DNA of 64,000 nt from Anthocerotibacter panamensis C109 (GCF_018389385.1 NZ_CP062698.1:3690667-3754666); one strand, 5' to 3'; counted from the stretch's first letter, positions 19,184 through 29,181 are shown. Program-made: numbers and translations. Notes: a model not told the origin generated them from the sequence alone.

Positions 19184-19480
19184 CTATTGCTCCTGCATAA
19201 GGCGCAGGTAGTTTTGTTGGAGGCGGATGTTTTGGTCGCAGAGGGTTTTGGCAAGTTCGCCCTCGGCTTCTCCCAGACTACGCCAAAAGTTGAGGGAGCG
19301 TTTGGTCCGTAGGACCTCTTCCCATAGGATTTGGGTGAGCTGACCCGCTAGGGGGCTCTCGGCTCGGACCTGCTCTTGCAGTGGCATGAAAAGTTGGTTG
19401 AGGCGGGTGGGGTCGCGCTCTAGGTCGCGCAACGCGGCAGTTAGTTCCTGTAGTTGTACTTCAGCGTCGGTGCTGGACAT
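19184..19480 (-). CDS. Conserved-looking helical protein of unknown function
   Basis: This is a 98-residue, soluble, mostly helical protein with heptad-like spacing (LQELTAALRDLERD, QILWEEVLRTKRSLNFWRSLGEAEGELAKTL). I do not recognise the family. The gene precedes iscX in the same direction with an 18-bp gap, so the two are probably one transcript. Confidence 0.6.
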   Translation of the reverse strand: MSSTDAEVQLQELTAALRDLERDPTRLNQLFMPLQEQVRAESPLAGQLTQILWEEVLRTKRSLNFWRSLGEAEGELAKTLCDQNIRLQQNYLRLMQEQ

Positions 19481-19593
19481 AGAATTGGATCTTGGCTACG
19501 GTACTTCCAGTGTGACATCTCTCTGGCACTCCAGACCAGACGGTGGTTGATTCGATGAGAAAATAAATGATATTAGCTTGATGGAGAAAAGCC

Positions 19594-20988
19594 ATGGCAC
19601 TTCACCAGATCAAGAATCTTGATGAGTACGCGAGGACAGAAGAATTATTCGCAGACCAAGAACTTTTGTATACCCTACCCAAATACCAGATGCCTGCTGA
19701 GGGCAGTGCTCCACGCGAAGTTCGCCGCGCTGTCCTCGATGAACTGATGATCGATGGTAATTCACGGCTCAACCTTGCAACCTTCTGTCAGACCTATAAC
19801 GAGGAAGAAGTCCGCGATATCATGCTTGAGACTCTTGACAAAAATATCATTGATAAAGATGAGTATCCCCAAACTTCGGAAATTGAGAATCGCTGTGTCC
19901 ATATCATGGCCGATCTCTGGAACTCACCCAAAGCTGCCAACACTATTGGCTGCTCGACTACAGGATCTAGCGAGGCTGCGATGTTGGGTGGTATGGCGCT
20001 CAAATGGCGATGGCGTGAGAAGATGCGCGCTCAGGGAAAGCCTACGGATAAACCTAATCTGATCTTCGGTGCCGTTCAGGTTTGTTGGCATAAATTTACT
20101 CGCTATTGGGATATCGAGGAACGCCAAATACCCATCGAAGGCAATCGTTTTACTATGAATGCTGAGGAAGTCCTCAAGCGTTGTGATGAGAATACGATTG
20201 GCGTGATACCTACCTTGGGCTTAACCTTTACGGGTGAATACGAACCCATTCAGGAAATTAGCGATGCCTTAGACCAGTTTGAGAAGGAAACGGGTCTCAA
20301 TATTCCTATCCATGTCGATGCTGCTAGCGGCGGATTTATTGCTCCTTTTCTAGCACCAGATCTCCTCTGGGACTTCCGGCTACCTAGGGTCAAATCCATC
20401 AATGCTTCTGGACATAAGTTTGGCCTTGCTCCTCTAGGAGTCGGTTGGATCATCTGGCGTGACAGAAATGATCTTTCTGAAGATCTGGTCTTCAAAGTGA
20501 ACTATTTGGGCGGTACTATGGATACTTTTGCGATTAACTTTTCTCGACCGGGGGGTCAGGTTATCACCCAGTACTACAACTTCCTACGGCTGGGGAAAGA
20601 GGGCTATCGGAGGGTTCAGCAGACCTCCATGAATGTGTGTCGTTATCTGGCTGATGAGATCCATAAGCTGGGACCCTTTGAGATCCTCACCCAAGGAGAT
20701 AACGGCATCCCGCTCCTGTGCTGGACGTTAAAAGAGTTGACCAATTTTACGCTGTTTGATTTCTCCTATCGACTACGCAACAGTGGTTGGCAGGTTCCAG
20801 CCTATGGGATGCCTGCCAAGCGACAGGACTTGGTGGTTCAGCGGATCGTCTGTCGCTTTGGCCTCACCCGAGACATCGCCAGCCTGTTAATTGACGAGAT
20901 GAAGCGTGCCCTGGATTACTTCAAACAGCAGCCTGTACACACCAAGATCGCCCCTACTGGATTTATAGGAGGCTTCAATCACCTCTAG
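19594..20988 (+). CDS. gadB: Glutamate decarboxylase
   Basis: The 464-residue PLP enzyme converts glutamate to GABA, consuming a proton. The PLP lysine is Lys275 in SGHKFG, close to Lys276 of E. coli GadB, and the cofactor region [23 protein letters not shown] and the HVDAASGGF block are intact. The C-terminus carries [14 protein letters not shown] before a short tail. It stands alone with no glutamate/GABA antiporter nearby, so a role in the GABA shunt or acid response cannot be decided here. Confidence 0.95.
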   Translation: MALHQIKNLDEYARTEELFADQELLYTLPKYQMPAEGSAPREVRRAVLDELMIDGNSRLNLATFCQTYNEEEVRDIMLETLDKNIIDKDEYPQTSEIENRCVHIMADLWNSPKAANTIGCSTTGSSEAAMLGGMALKWRWREKMRAQGKPTDKPNLIFGAVQVCWHKFTRYWDIEERQIPIEGNRFTMNAEEVLKRCDENTIGVIPTLGLTFTGEYEPIQEISDALDQFEKETGLNIPIHVDAASGGFIAPFLAPDLLWDFRLPRVKSINASGHKFGLAPLGVGWIIWRDRNDLSEDLVFKVNYLGGTMDTFAINFSRPGGQVITQYYNFLRLGKEGYRRVQQTSMNVCRYLADEIHKLGPFEILTQGDNGIPLLCWTLKELTNFTLFDFSYRLRNSGWQVPAYGMPAKRQDLVVQRIVCRFGLTRDIASLLIDEMKRALDYFKQQPVHTKIAPTGFIGGFNHL

Positions 20989-21058
20989 CACTGGGGGAAT
21001 AGCAGGGGATAATTGGATCTAATGGCCTTGACGCCGCATCCTTCTTATTAGGCGGAGC

Positions 21059-22174
21059 ATGTTTGTCCACGCGCTCCAGTTGACCCAATTTCGGAACTAT
21101 ACGTCCCAGACCATAGCGATCACCGCCCCGAAGCTGATCCTGGTCGGAGACAATGCCCAGGGTAAATCCAATTTTTTGGAGGCCCTACAACTACTTGCGA
21201 CGGGACGTAGTTCCCGAGCTAACCGCGACCGCGAACTGATCCAGCAGGGGGCCGAACAAGCGCGGATCATAGCTCAGATCGAGCGCCGGGAAGGAACTGT
21301 GGAACTGGAATTAATCTTGCGGGCCACCGGTCAGCGCACCGCCCGCCTCAATGGTGTGACCCAACCTCGGGTAGGTAGCTTGATCGGTCAGGTGAATACA
21401 GTCTTCTTTTCCAGTCTGGACCTGGATCTGGTCCGGGGCGGACCCCAGGAGCGCCGCGCCTGGATCGACGGTATTCTGGTGCAGTTGGAGCCTGTCTACG
21501 CCCAACTGAGCGAGCATTACCAGCAAGTCCTCCACCAGCGCAATGCCCTGCTCAAGCACCACCGTCTAGCCCCGGTCCCGCCCGACCAGTTGAGCCTCTG
21601 GGACGAACAGCTAGCGCGCGCGGGCACCCGCCTCATCCGTCGTCGTCGCCGCCTGCTCGAACGTCTGGCTCCTCTGGCTGACCATTGGCAAGCAGTAATT
21701 AGCGGCGGCAACGAACACCTCACGTTGCACTACCGCTCGCGGGTGCCTGCCCCCAACGACGATCCCGAGCAGATCGAGCAGGCTTTCCTGGAGCAGATTG
21801 CCCAGAAGAAACCAGTGGAACTCTATCAAGGAGCCTCCCTTGTCGGCCCACACCGCGATGAAGTCGAATTTTTGTTTGGAGAGACTCCGGCTCGCCTCTA
21901 TGGTTCCCAGGGACAGCAGCGTACCTTGGTCCTCGCGCTGAAACTCGCCGAACTCCACCTCATCGAGCAAGTTATTGCCCAACCACCCCTGCTGCTGTTG
22001 GACGATGTACTCGCCGAGCTTGACCTCAAGCGCCAGAACTATCTACTCAATGCCATCGGGGAGCGCGTCCAAACTTTTGTCACTACCACTCATTTAGGGG
22101 CTTTCGAAGCAGATTGGCTCAAGTCAGCCTGTATCTGGCGAGTATGTAAAGGTACACTACAAGAAGACTCCTAA
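21059..22174 (+). CDS. recF: DNA replication and repair protein RecF
   Basis: The 371-residue SMC-like ATPase helps load RecA at gaps. It begins FVHALQLTQFRNYTSQ, has Walker A GDNAQGKSNFLEAL near 32-45, the signature-type block LYGSQGQQRTLVLALKLAELHLI and Walker B PLLLLDDVLAELD near 315. Length matches the family. It is not beside dnaA, dnaN or gyrB, in line with the scattered arrangement of these genes in cyanobacteria. Confidence 0.96.
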   Translation: MFVHALQLTQFRNYTSQTIAITAPKLILVGDNAQGKSNFLEALQLLATGRSSRANRDRELIQQGAEQARIIAQIERREGTVELELILRATGQRTARLNGVTQPRVGSLIGQVNTVFFSSLDLDLVRGGPQERRAWIDGILVQLEPVYAQLSEHYQQVLHQRNALLKHHRLAPVPPDQLSLWDEQLARAGTRLIRRRRRLLERLAPLADHWQAVISGGNEHLTLHYRSRVPAPNDDPEQIEQAFLEQIAQKKPVELYQGASLVGPHRDEVEFLFGETPARLYGSQGQQRTLVLALKLAELHLIEQVIAQPPLLLLDDVLAELDLKRQNYLLNAIGERVQTFVTTTHLGAFEADWLKSACIWRVCKGTLQEDS

Positions 22175-22304
22175 CTATCGAAGTTTTCCCGGACATATCA
22201 CCCCAAACGTGGCATTATATGTTAGGTTAACCCTCGATTAAGGGATTTACCGTAGAGCTTTAACTGTCAAGATGCGCAGAAAAATCTGGGGGTGCAGCGA
22301 GTCT

Positions 22305-22721
22305 ATGGCACAGGTAGCGACAGTAAGGAGTGCGACAGGTTCAGCCGACTTAGCTGTAACCCTTGAGGCTTATGGCTTCGAAGGAATCACAGCGGATACC
22401 CCGGACCTCTTAGCGCAATGGGTTCTAGAATTCCCTGCCCCTTGGCCTTCTCTGGCTATTGTCGAAGCGGTCTATCAGGGTCGCTACAAAGTCCACTCGG
22501 TTCGCCAAATCCTACTGTGCTGGCAGCGGCGCGGAGAGCCACGCATCAACTTTGACCGCAGCTTCCAGCGGCAGATCCTTGAAGAGATCTGGCAGCCTTT
22601 GATCCCGACTCCGGTCCTGCCCGCCCTCCCACCTCAGCCAGAGCCAGCCATCGTGCCCACAGTCCACCTCGGTCAGCAGCCGGTAGTCAATCGGCTCCGT
22701 GAGTTGCTGGGAGCTGCCTGA
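22305..22721 (+). CDS. Conserved cyanobacterial protein of unknown function
   Basis: The 138-residue protein (or 149 if it starts at 22272) contains ADLAVTLEAYGFEG, APWPSLAIVEAVYQGRYKVHSVRQILLCWQRRGEP and INFDRSFQRQI. This arrangement is familiar from unannotated cyanobacterial proteins. A Pro-rich linker precedes a short C-terminal helix. The stop TGA is followed without a gap by the TTG of the next gene, so the two are coupled. Confidence 0.7.
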   Translation: MAQVATVRSATGSADLAVTLEAYGFEGITADTPDLLAQWVLEFPAPWPSLAIVEAVYQGRYKVHSVRQILLCWQRRGEPRINFDRSFQRQILEEIWQPLIPTPVLPALPPQPEPAIVPTVHLGQQPVVNRLRELLGAA

Positions 22722-23234
22722 TTGGGCGAGCTGGTCCTGCGCAGTCAACAGGGTGGTCAGACGCAAGCACAAGGACCACTCCCAGACCTCAATGCATTTT
22801 TACGAGACTATCCGCGCTGGGTAACTCCTGCTTTTGCTCCACTCAAGGCAGTTGCGCTGGGCTCAGGGCACTACCGGGTGAGCTTGCCGACGATGGGGGC
22901 ACTGGGCTTTATAGTCACCCCAGAACTGGATATCTTTTTGTTTCAGTGCGATGAAGGGTGTCACGGTATCCGAGGGGCTCAGCCCACGCCCAATGGCGTC
23001 TATACCATCGATCTCGCGGGTGAGTTTCTGCTCACGCCCGCCCTTGGAGCCGTTGAGATTCGCTGGCTGGTGAATCTGGCGGTCACCCTGAATACCCCTG
23101 CTTTTTTGGATTTTCTGCCTGCCCCTGTGGTCGAACGAGTCGGCAATCAGGTCTTGACTACGGTGAGTGCTGCTATCGGGGAGCGTTTCCTCGACCAATT
23201 ACTCACCCAGTACCACGTGCACCATCACTCCTGA
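22722..23234 (+). CDS. DUF1997 family protein
   Basis: The 170-residue protein has the DUF1997 pattern: LNAFLRDYPRWVTPAF, GSGHYRVSLPTMGALGFIVTPELDIFLF and later VERVGNQVLTTVSAAIGERFLDQLLTQYH. The family is found in cyanobacteria and plants and resembles lipid-binding folds; its role is unknown. The start is TTG directly after the preceding stop. It converges with a UPF0158 gene 3 bp away. Confidence 0.75.
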   Translation: MGELVLRSQQGGQTQAQGPLPDLNAFLRDYPRWVTPAFAPLKAVALGSGHYRVSLPTMGALGFIVTPELDIFLFQCDEGCHGIRGAQPTPNGVYTIDLAGEFLLTPALGAVEIRWLVNLAVTLNTPAFLDFLPAPVVERVGNQVLTTVSAAIGERFLDQLLTQYHVHHHS

Positions 23235-23237
23235 GCC

Positions 23238-23690
23238 TTAAGGCGCGGTAGCCATAATGTTGTGGGATGCCAGCCATTGTAGTGCCCGCTCACGCTCGTG
23301 CTGGTCTTTGAACCTGAACCAACGCGCGCGTTCCTCCGGGTGGGTGGACAATGCGTCCTTGAAGCGGCTAAAAGCTCCCCTGCCGTGGATCACAGCGCGT
23401 AAGCGTTCCCGCAACTGCTCGTCCTGAATGGTCTCAATGAAGTCTGCCATGTCCTGATCGCCCTGTTGAGAACTCTGGATAGGGAGCTTGAGATAGCGGG
23501 CGGTAAATTCTTGTACGGCTTGTTCTGGCGCTTCTTCGTCCGGCACAATATCCAGTGGGGTGTCGGGGCTGTCGAGCAGAATTTCACCAGTCTGCCGGTC
23601 TAGATAGGCAGATACTTCCAGTTCTGCGCTCAAGTCCATCATCAAGGTGAGGTCGTCTAGGTCTACGGGCAAGGGTGTAGAAGCTGCCAT
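23238..23690 (-). CDS. UPF0158 family protein
   Basis: The 150-residue protein begins with a short acidic N-terminus and ends with the family block DFIETIQDEQLRERLRAVIHGRGAFSRFKDALSTHPEERARWFRFKDQ...ALQWLASHNI. The function is unknown. It is a single gene converging with the DUF1997 gene. Confidence 0.85.
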   Translation of the reverse strand: MAASTPLPVDLDDLTLMMDLSAELEVSAYLDRQTGEILLDSPDTPLDIVPDEEAPEQAVQEFTARYLKLPIQSSQQGDQDMADFIETIQDEQLRERLRAVIHGRGAFSRFKDALSTHPEERARWFRFKDQHERERALQWLASHNIMATAP

Positions 23691-23788
23691 CGATTAATCC
23701 CGTCACACCTCAGAATACAACAGGCAGTCTGCTCCCTCTGCGGGTTGGTAGGTATGCCACACTAGATCAGGCCCTTTTTATTCCATCC

Positions 23789-25192
23789 GTGCGTCCACCC
23801 TCTGCCCCAACCATCACCCGCATTCTGGAGGACAGCCCCGCTGCTCGCCTCGGGCTCCAGCCCGGAGAACGGTTGGTCTGCGTCAATGGGAGCGTTCCTC
23901 GGGACCTCATCGACTACGATTTTCTGTGCGCGGGGGAGGAGCAACTAGCACTAGAACTGCTCAACCCCCAGGGACATACCCGCCAAGTCTTGTTGACCAA
24001 AGAATTGGATGAGGATCCGGGGATCGAATTTGAGACTGCCCTCTTTGATGGGTTGCTCCAGTGCAACAACGGTTGTTCGTTTTGTTTTATCGACCAGCAA
24101 CCTGAGGGGCTCAGACCGACGCTATACCTCAAGGACGACGATTACCGCTTGAGTTTTCTCTATGGCTCTTATCTCACGCTGACCAACCTGCCGCCCCCGG
24201 AATGGGAACGTATCCGCCGCCTCCGCCTCTCGCCGCTCTATGTCTCAGTCCATGCCACCGAGCCTGAGCTACGTGCCAGGATTCTCAAAAATCCGCGCGG
24301 AGCCCTGATTCGAGAGCACTTGCAATGGTTTAAGGACAACCGCCTCCAGGTTCATGCCCAAGTGGTCCTCTGCCCGGATCTTAACGATGGCGACCATTTA
24401 GAGCAGACCCTCACCGATCTCGCTTCCTATTTTCCTGCGGTCGCCTCGGTGGCAGTAGTGCCGGTCGGTCTTACGCACTACCGCCCCGACCAGGATGATA
24501 TGCGAATCGTCACCCCTGCCAAAGCCCAGGAAGTTCTAGCCCAAGTGACCCGACGGCAGCGGGAATTTCGGCGTACGCTCGGGACCACGTTGGTCTGGCT
24601 CGCCGACGAATGGTACCTGCTCACCGGAAAACCCCTGCCTAGCTCCGCGCACTACGAAGACTACCAGCAAATTGGCAATGGCGTGGGTTCCCTCAGGCTC
24701 TTTTTGCAGCAATTCGCCCGCGCCCAGAAGCGTTTGCCCCCATCCCTGCCCCGTCCGTTGCAGCTACATTGGGTGGTAGGGATGGCCGTAGCAGAAGTTT
24801 TTGCCCCTGTTGTCGCGCGCTTTAAAGCTATTGCTGGACTGACTCTGGAACTCGTACCCATCGAGAGTACGTTTTGGGGAGAGCGCATCACGGTCACAGG
24901 ATTGCTGACCGGTTCCGATGTCCTGGTGGGGTTAAAAGACCGCCCCTTGGGTGATGGGGTCTTGCTTCCGGCGCTGATGCTCAAGGACGGGGAGGAATTT
25001 TTGGACAGTGTGACCCTTACGCAAGTGCGTGCTGCGCTTGCGGCTCCGGTCTATGTGGTGCCCTCTCAGGCTGAAGCCTTGGTGGATTGGGTGCTGGCGC
25101 TGGCGCACCGGGAATCTTTCGTCTCCCATCCCGCCCGCAGCAACCCAACGGATGATAGCCGGGAATTTATTTCTGGCTCTGGTTCAGCGTAG
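23789..25192 (+). CDS. Cyanobacterial PDZ/Fe-S protein (TIGR03279, DUF512 type)
   Basis: The 467-residue protein starts at GTG with a PDZ-like domain (about 5-65: ILEDSPAARLGLQPGERLVCVNG) followed by a radical-SAM-like cysteine cluster CNNGCSFCF near 91-99 and the conserved IDQQPEGLRPTLYLKDDDYRLSFLYGSYLTLTNL. A DUF512 part ends the protein. The family is near universal in cyanobacteria and has no proven function. Its last 26 bases overlap the converging gene 25167-25889. Confidence 0.93.
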   Translation: MRPPSAPTITRILEDSPAARLGLQPGERLVCVNGSVPRDLIDYDFLCAGEEQLALELLNPQGHTRQVLLTKELDEDPGIEFETALFDGLLQCNNGCSFCFIDQQPEGLRPTLYLKDDDYRLSFLYGSYLTLTNLPPPEWERIRRLRLSPLYVSVHATEPELRARILKNPRGALIREHLQWFKDNRLQVHAQVVLCPDLNDGDHLEQTLTDLASYFPAVASVAVVPVGLTHYRPDQDDMRIVTPAKAQEVLAQVTRRQREFRRTLGTTLVWLADEWYLLTGKPLPSSAHYEDYQQIGNGVGSLRLFLQQFARAQKRLPPSLPRPLQLHWVVGMAVAEVFAPVVARFKAIAGLTLELVPIESTFWGERITVTGLLTGSDVLVGLKDRPLGDGVLLPALMLKDGEEFLDSVTLTQVRAALAAPVYVVPSQAEALVDWVLALAHRESFVSHPARSNPTDDSREFISGSGSA

Positions 25193-25889
25193 CCAAAGGA
25201 TTCTCCAGATTGACCTCTTCGAGGAAATAGACCGAGAGCGTCTGGAGGGAAGCAACCTGCGTGACCAACACCGAAGAGAGGACGCCATCAAGGGCTGCCT
25301 CCTGACGACCCGTCCCCTTATCTACCGCCTGGGTGCGTTGGGTGGTTCCGACAATAGAGCCCACCGCTCCGACTGCGACTGCCGCCGGACCAAAACCGGG
25401 GAGCAGCCCTAACAAAGACCCGCCCGCACCACTGTACTCACTGGTGGCATTGCCCCGCTGGTATTCGCGGCGCTCGGTGATGGGGGCTCCTAAAAATTCG
25501 CGGCTGGCGGACTGAAAACTGGTGGGTAGCGGATCACTGTTGGCGTTGATGCGGTAGACCTTGTTGTTGAGCAGCAGCGTCTCAAAAGTAAAGGTTCCCT
25601 GTCCCTCAACACCCCGCCGAAACTGCCCCGTCAAAATCGTGCCTTGGGGAAATTCGATCGCGTCCACTTTTCCTGCGACCGGGATCGAGACTGTCTGGTT
25701 CTCCTGGGCTGTGAGGGGCGGACCTTGCGGCGTCAAGACGACCAAACTCCCCCGAGCGCCTGCCGGAATAAAAGTAGGAGCGGGCTGAGGGCTTTGGATG
25801 GGCGCACGCGGGGCGAGCGGAGCTGCTTGGACCGGGACTGCGAGCAGGGCAAGCAATCCTAAAAGAGAATACCGGGGTCGGGGGACCAT
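25167..25889 (-). CDS. Exported protein of unknown function
   Basis: Starting at 25889 (MVPRPRYSLLGLLALLAVPVQA) the protein is 240 residues with a clear signal peptide; an upstream in-frame start at 25958 would bury it. The body is rich in beta-type segments (GTILTGQFRRGVEG...FTFETLLLNNKVYRINANS) and has a Gly-rich hydrophobic part near the C-terminus (GGSLLGLLPGFGPAAVAVGAVGSIVG). Similar secreted proteins occur in cyanobacteria but I cannot name a family. It overlaps the 3' end of the gene on the other strand by 26 bp. Confidence 0.65.
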   Translation of the reverse strand: MVPRPRYSLLGLLALLAVPVQAAPLAPRAPIQSPQPAPTFIPAGARGSLVVLTPQGPPLTAQENQTVSIPVAGKVDAIEFPQGTILTGQFRRGVEGQGTFTFETLLLNNKVYRINANSDPLPTSFQSASREFLGAPITERREYQRGNATSEYSGAGGSLLGLLPGFGPAAVAVGAVGSIVGTTQRTQAVDKGTGRQEAALDGVLSSVLVTQVASLQTLSVYFLEEVNLENPLATLNQSQK

Positions 25890-25963
25890 AGGTGAACCTC
25901 TACCTATCGCTAGAATACTGCATCCGTTCAATCTTGTTCCTTGCGTCCACCGAAACAAGCACG

Positions 25964-27427
25964 CTAGAACAGCGCTGTCCCCTTAAACTGAGCTTGGGTT
26001 CGTGCTCCCTCCCCACAGGTGCGCGGCGAGGGGAAAAGTTTGCCGGGGTTGGCGAGGTTTTTGGGGTCGAAGACTTTGCGGACCCACTGCATCGTGTCTA
26101 AATCTGCCTCGGTGAACATAGCAGGCATATAGCAACGCTTCTCTGCGCCGATGCCGTGTTCGCCCGAGATGCTGCCGCCCACAGCGACACAGAGTTTCAA
26201 AATTTCGCCGCCCAAGGTTTCTACTTGCTCCAAGGCTCCCGGAATATTGCCGTTGTAGAGGATGAGCGGGTGCAGGTTGCCGTCCCCGGCATGGAAGACA
26301 TTCGCCACCCTATAGCCATATTTTTGCCCCAAGCGTTCGATTTCCTGGAGGACGTAGGTGAGCTTGGTACGAGGGATGACCCCGTCTTGAACGTAGTAGT
26401 TCGGGCTGAGCTGCCCCATCGCCGCGAATGCTGCCTTGCGCCCCTTCCAGAGCTTGAGGCGCTGCTCGGGGTCGGTCGCCGTTTTGATCGAACGGGCTGC
26501 GTTTTGGGTACAGATTTCCTCAACCAGACGGGCAAGGGCTGCCACCTCGACTTCAAGCCCGTCCACCTCGATGAGGAGAATGGCTCCGGCATCACGGGGA
26601 TAACAGTTGGTGGCAACTACGTCCTCCACGGCGTTGATGCTGAGGTTGTCCATGATCTCCATGCCCGCCGGGATAATCCCCGCTCCGATGATGTCTGCAA
26701 CTGCTTTGCCCGCCGCCTCGACGGTGGTGAAGTCCGCCAAAAGAACGCGAATGCTCTGCGGGGCTTTGAGTATCCTGAGCGTAATCTCTGTAGCGATCCC
26801 CAACGTGCCCTCAGAACCAACAAACAGTCCCGTCAGGTCATAACCGGGCATTTCCGGGACTGCTCCGCCGACCTCAATAATGGAGCCGTCTGGGAGGACC
26901 ATTTTCAAGCCTAGGACATGGTTGGTGGTGACGCCGTACTTAAGACAGTGCACCCCCCCGGAATTTTCGGCGATATTGCCGCCTATCGAGCAGATGATCT
27001 GGCTGGAGGGGTCTGGAGCATAATAAAACCCGCTCCCGCTCACAGCCTGGGTCACCCAACTGTTGATCACGCCAGGTTGGACGACGACGCGCTGATTTTC
27101 TAGGTCAATTTTGAGTATTTTGCGCATCCAGGTGGTGACAATAAGGACACAATCCTCCACCGGGAGCGCCCCTCCAGAGAGCCCCGTGCCCGATCCCCGC
27201 GCCACAAAGGGAACCCCCGCACGGTTGCAGATTTGGATCACTTCAGCCACTTGCTCGGTAGTGCGGGGGAGGACGGCCACAGCGGGGCGTTGCCGAAAGG
27301 CGGTGAGCCCGTCGCACTCGAAGACAATCAATTCCTCCGGGGTCCAGACGACCCCTTTTTCCCCGACAATGGCCTGGAATTGTTGGACAAGGGGACGCCA
27401 ATGACGCGCGGTGACCTGCGTGACCAT
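25964..27427 (-). CDS. glcD: FAD-linked glycolate oxidase subunit GlcD
   Basis: The 487-residue flavoprotein belongs to the FAD_binding_4 family, with PFVARGSGTGLSGGA (FAD site, about 75-89), QIICSIGGNIAENSGGVHCLKYGVT and the C-terminal GGSISGEHGIGAEK motif. GlcD oxidises glycolate to glyoxylate in photorespiration in many cyanobacteria. No glcE or glcF is adjacent. A D-lactate dehydrogenase is a close alternative by family. Confidence 0.9.
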   Translation of the reverse strand: MVTQVTARHWRPLVQQFQAIVGEKGVVWTPEELIVFECDGLTAFRQRPAVAVLPRTTEQVAEVIQICNRAGVPFVARGSGTGLSGGALPVEDCVLIVTTWMRKILKIDLENQRVVVQPGVINSWVTQAVSGSGFYYAPDPSSQIICSIGGNIAENSGGVHCLKYGVTTNHVLGLKMVLPDGSIIEVGGAVPEMPGYDLTGLFVGSEGTLGIATEITLRILKAPQSIRVLLADFTTVEAAGKAVADIIGAGIIPAGMEIMDNLSINAVEDVVATNCYPRDAGAILLIEVDGLEVEVAALARLVEEICTQNAARSIKTATDPEQRLKLWKGRKAAFAAMGQLSPNYYVQDGVIPRTKLTYVLQEIERLGQKYGYRVANVFHAGDGNLHPLILYNGNIPGALEQVETLGGEILKLCVAVGGSISGEHGIGAEKRCYMPAMFTEADLDTMQWVRKVFDPKNLANPGKLFPSPRTCGEGARTQAQFKGTALF

Positions 27428-27522
27428 GGATACCTGCTCTGGAGCTGGTCTCTTTCAGCGTACACGCAGAGGCCCACGGCTGGGGCGGTTAGGCTTTCCA
27501 GAAAAAGAGTGCGGTCAGCTCG

Positions 27523-27870
27523 CTACTTGGACATCGGGAGTAGGGATGCCCGCAGGTTGGACTTGACCGCCATTTGCCGCACAAGATAGTCATAGACTAC
27601 CTGACAGATCTCAAACACCACCGGGTCAACGACCATATAGCGCACACTGGTCCCCACTGTGCGCCGCTGAAGAATCCCTGCCTGCCACAGGATATGCAAA
27701 TGCTTGGAAATATTGGCCTGATTTCCACCCGTCTCGGCGATCACTTCACCGACACTCTGCTCCCCTTCCATAAGGACCTGAAGGATTTTTAAGCGCATGG
27801 GCTCAGCCAGGACACGGAAATAAGCTGCAATTTCAACCAACACCTCATCACTTAAGGCACCCATGGGCAC
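27523..27870 (-). CDS. ArsR family transcriptional regulator
   Basis: The 115-residue winged-helix protein has the ArsR pattern LAEPMRLKILQVLMEGEQSVGEVIAETGGNQANISKHLHILWQAGILQRRTVG. The usual cysteine metal site ELCVCDL is absent (GEQSVGEV), so metal sensing, if any, uses other residues. A similar regulator in cyanobacteria responds to redox or sulfide, which is only a possibility here. The gene is isolated, 95 bp upstream of glcD in the same direction. Confidence 0.92.
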   Translation of the reverse strand: MPMGALSDEVLVEIAAYFRVLAEPMRLKILQVLMEGEQSVGEVIAETGGNQANISKHLHILWQAGILQRRTVGTSVRYMVVDPVVFEICQVVYDYLVRQMAVKSNLRASLLPMSK

Positions 27871-28033
27871 GCTTCCCCCTGCTCTATGGTTAACCTTACC
27901 TTGACATCGCTTTACTGTTACTCAGTGAAAGCACGTAAATCCATAGAAAACAACTCATCTATAAGTATATGGCAAAAGCATGAAACGGCATACAGCTATT
28001 TACGCTTTAGTGGAAAAACGCTGCTCTTGCGCG

Positions 28034-28423
28034 CTATATCGCCACGGCTTCCATCAGTTCGATAGGCAGTCCATCCTGGTCACAGATAAAAGCAATCTGA
28101 AAATCCTGTCCGCCTATGGTCTGAAGGCGGGGTTCGAGCAGGACCGTGACTCCCTGGTTTTGGAGGTCGGTGACGAGTCCAGTCAGGTCATGCACCAGCA
28201 GCGAGAGGTGGTAGTAGCCCGTGTAATGCTCATCGAGCCAGCTATCGGGGGCGGGTTTGGGCTCGGGGATCTGGATGAGTTCGATCCGCCCATGGGGTCC
28301 TGCGAGCCAGCAGGCGAGGGTCATTCCGGTGGTGAACCGCTCCTCCACCCCAAAGCCCAACTTTTCGTAAAACGCCATCGCAGCAAAGATATCACGGGTC
28401 CGAATTGAGACGTGGTGGAGCAT
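28034..28423 (-). CDS. VOC family protein (glyoxalase-like)
   Basis: The 129-residue protein has two beta-alpha-beta-beta-beta modules. Potential metal ligands are His4 in HHVSIRTRD, Glu at GRIELIQIPEPKPAP, His at YYHLSLLVHD and Glu at GLPIELMEA near the C-terminus. The glyoxalase I, dioxygenase and resistance-protein members cannot be separated from sequence. It stands alone. Confidence 0.85.
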   Translation of the reverse strand: MLHHVSIRTRDIFAAMAFYEKLGFGVEERFTTGMTLACWLAGPHGRIELIQIPEPKPAPDSWLDEHYTGYYHLSLLVHDLTGLVTDLQNQGVTVLLEPRLQTIGGQDFQIAFICDQDGLPIELMEAVAI

Positions 28424-28557
28424 ACTGCTGTCGGTCTAGGTTCTTTTATCGTACCGGCTACCTGTGGGATCGCGCGGTGGCTACGGCTATGGTGCAATAG
28501 AATCACAATGAATGCGCTCCGGGTCTCTCTGACAGACCGGGCAAGCAGGAGGTCCAG

Positions 28558-29181
28558 ATGAGGAATCTTGTCGGCAAGCTCGTCCTGATAGTCTGGCTTG
28601 CCCTCCCCGTCATGGCGCAAAATCAGCCAGCCACAACACCGACCCAACCCCAAGTCAATCCTGCTCTGCGCACAGAATTGCTCCAGCGCGAAGTAGAGGA
28701 CCAAGCCATCCGCAAGCAATTCGTCGTCGCCCAAAATAACGAACAACGGCGGGCTGAAATAGCCCAACAGATCGCTGATTCCGATCTCCAGAATACGGCC
28801 CGCCTCAAGGAGATCGTGCAACAGTATGGCTGGCCGGGGCGGAGTTTGGTGGACAGCGATGGAGCCAAGGCTGCCTTCACCCTAGTGCAGCACGCCGACC
28901 AGGACTTAGCATTTCAAAAACAGTGCCTTGCCCTGATCGAGCAAGCCGCCCTGCACAACGAAGTCCCCAAGGTTGCTGCTGCCTACCTGACTGACCGCCT
29001 GCGCATCAAAGAGGGTAAGCATCAAATCTATGGGACGCAGTACACCTTTGATGGGAGCAAGCTCTTTCCTACCACGCCGATTGAGGACGCCGCCACAGTC
29101 GATGAGCGGCGCAAAGAGGTGGGGCTTGCGCCCCTGTCCGAGTACGAAAGGCGTCTACATGAAATCTACAAGCTCCCCTGA
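28558..29181 (+). CDS. Exported DUF6624 family protein
   Basis: The 207-residue protein begins with a signal peptide (MRNLVGKLVLIVWLALPVMAQ). It contains the DUF6624 pattern LKEIVQQYGWPGRSLV...GAKAAFTLVQHADQDLAFQKQCLALIEQAA...YLTDRLRIKEGKHQIYGTQY. Function unknown, probably periplasmic. The start ATG is preceded by GGAGGTC at a usual distance. Confidence 0.85.
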   Translation: MRNLVGKLVLIVWLALPVMAQNQPATTPTQPQVNPALRTELLQREVEDQAIRKQFVVAQNNEQRRAEIAQQIADSDLQNTARLKEIVQQYGWPGRSLVDSDGAKAAFTLVQHADQDLAFQKQCLALIEQAALHNEVPKVAAAYLTDRLRIKEGKHQIYGTQYTFDGSKLFPTTPIEDAATVDERRKEVGLAPLSEYERRLHEIYKLP

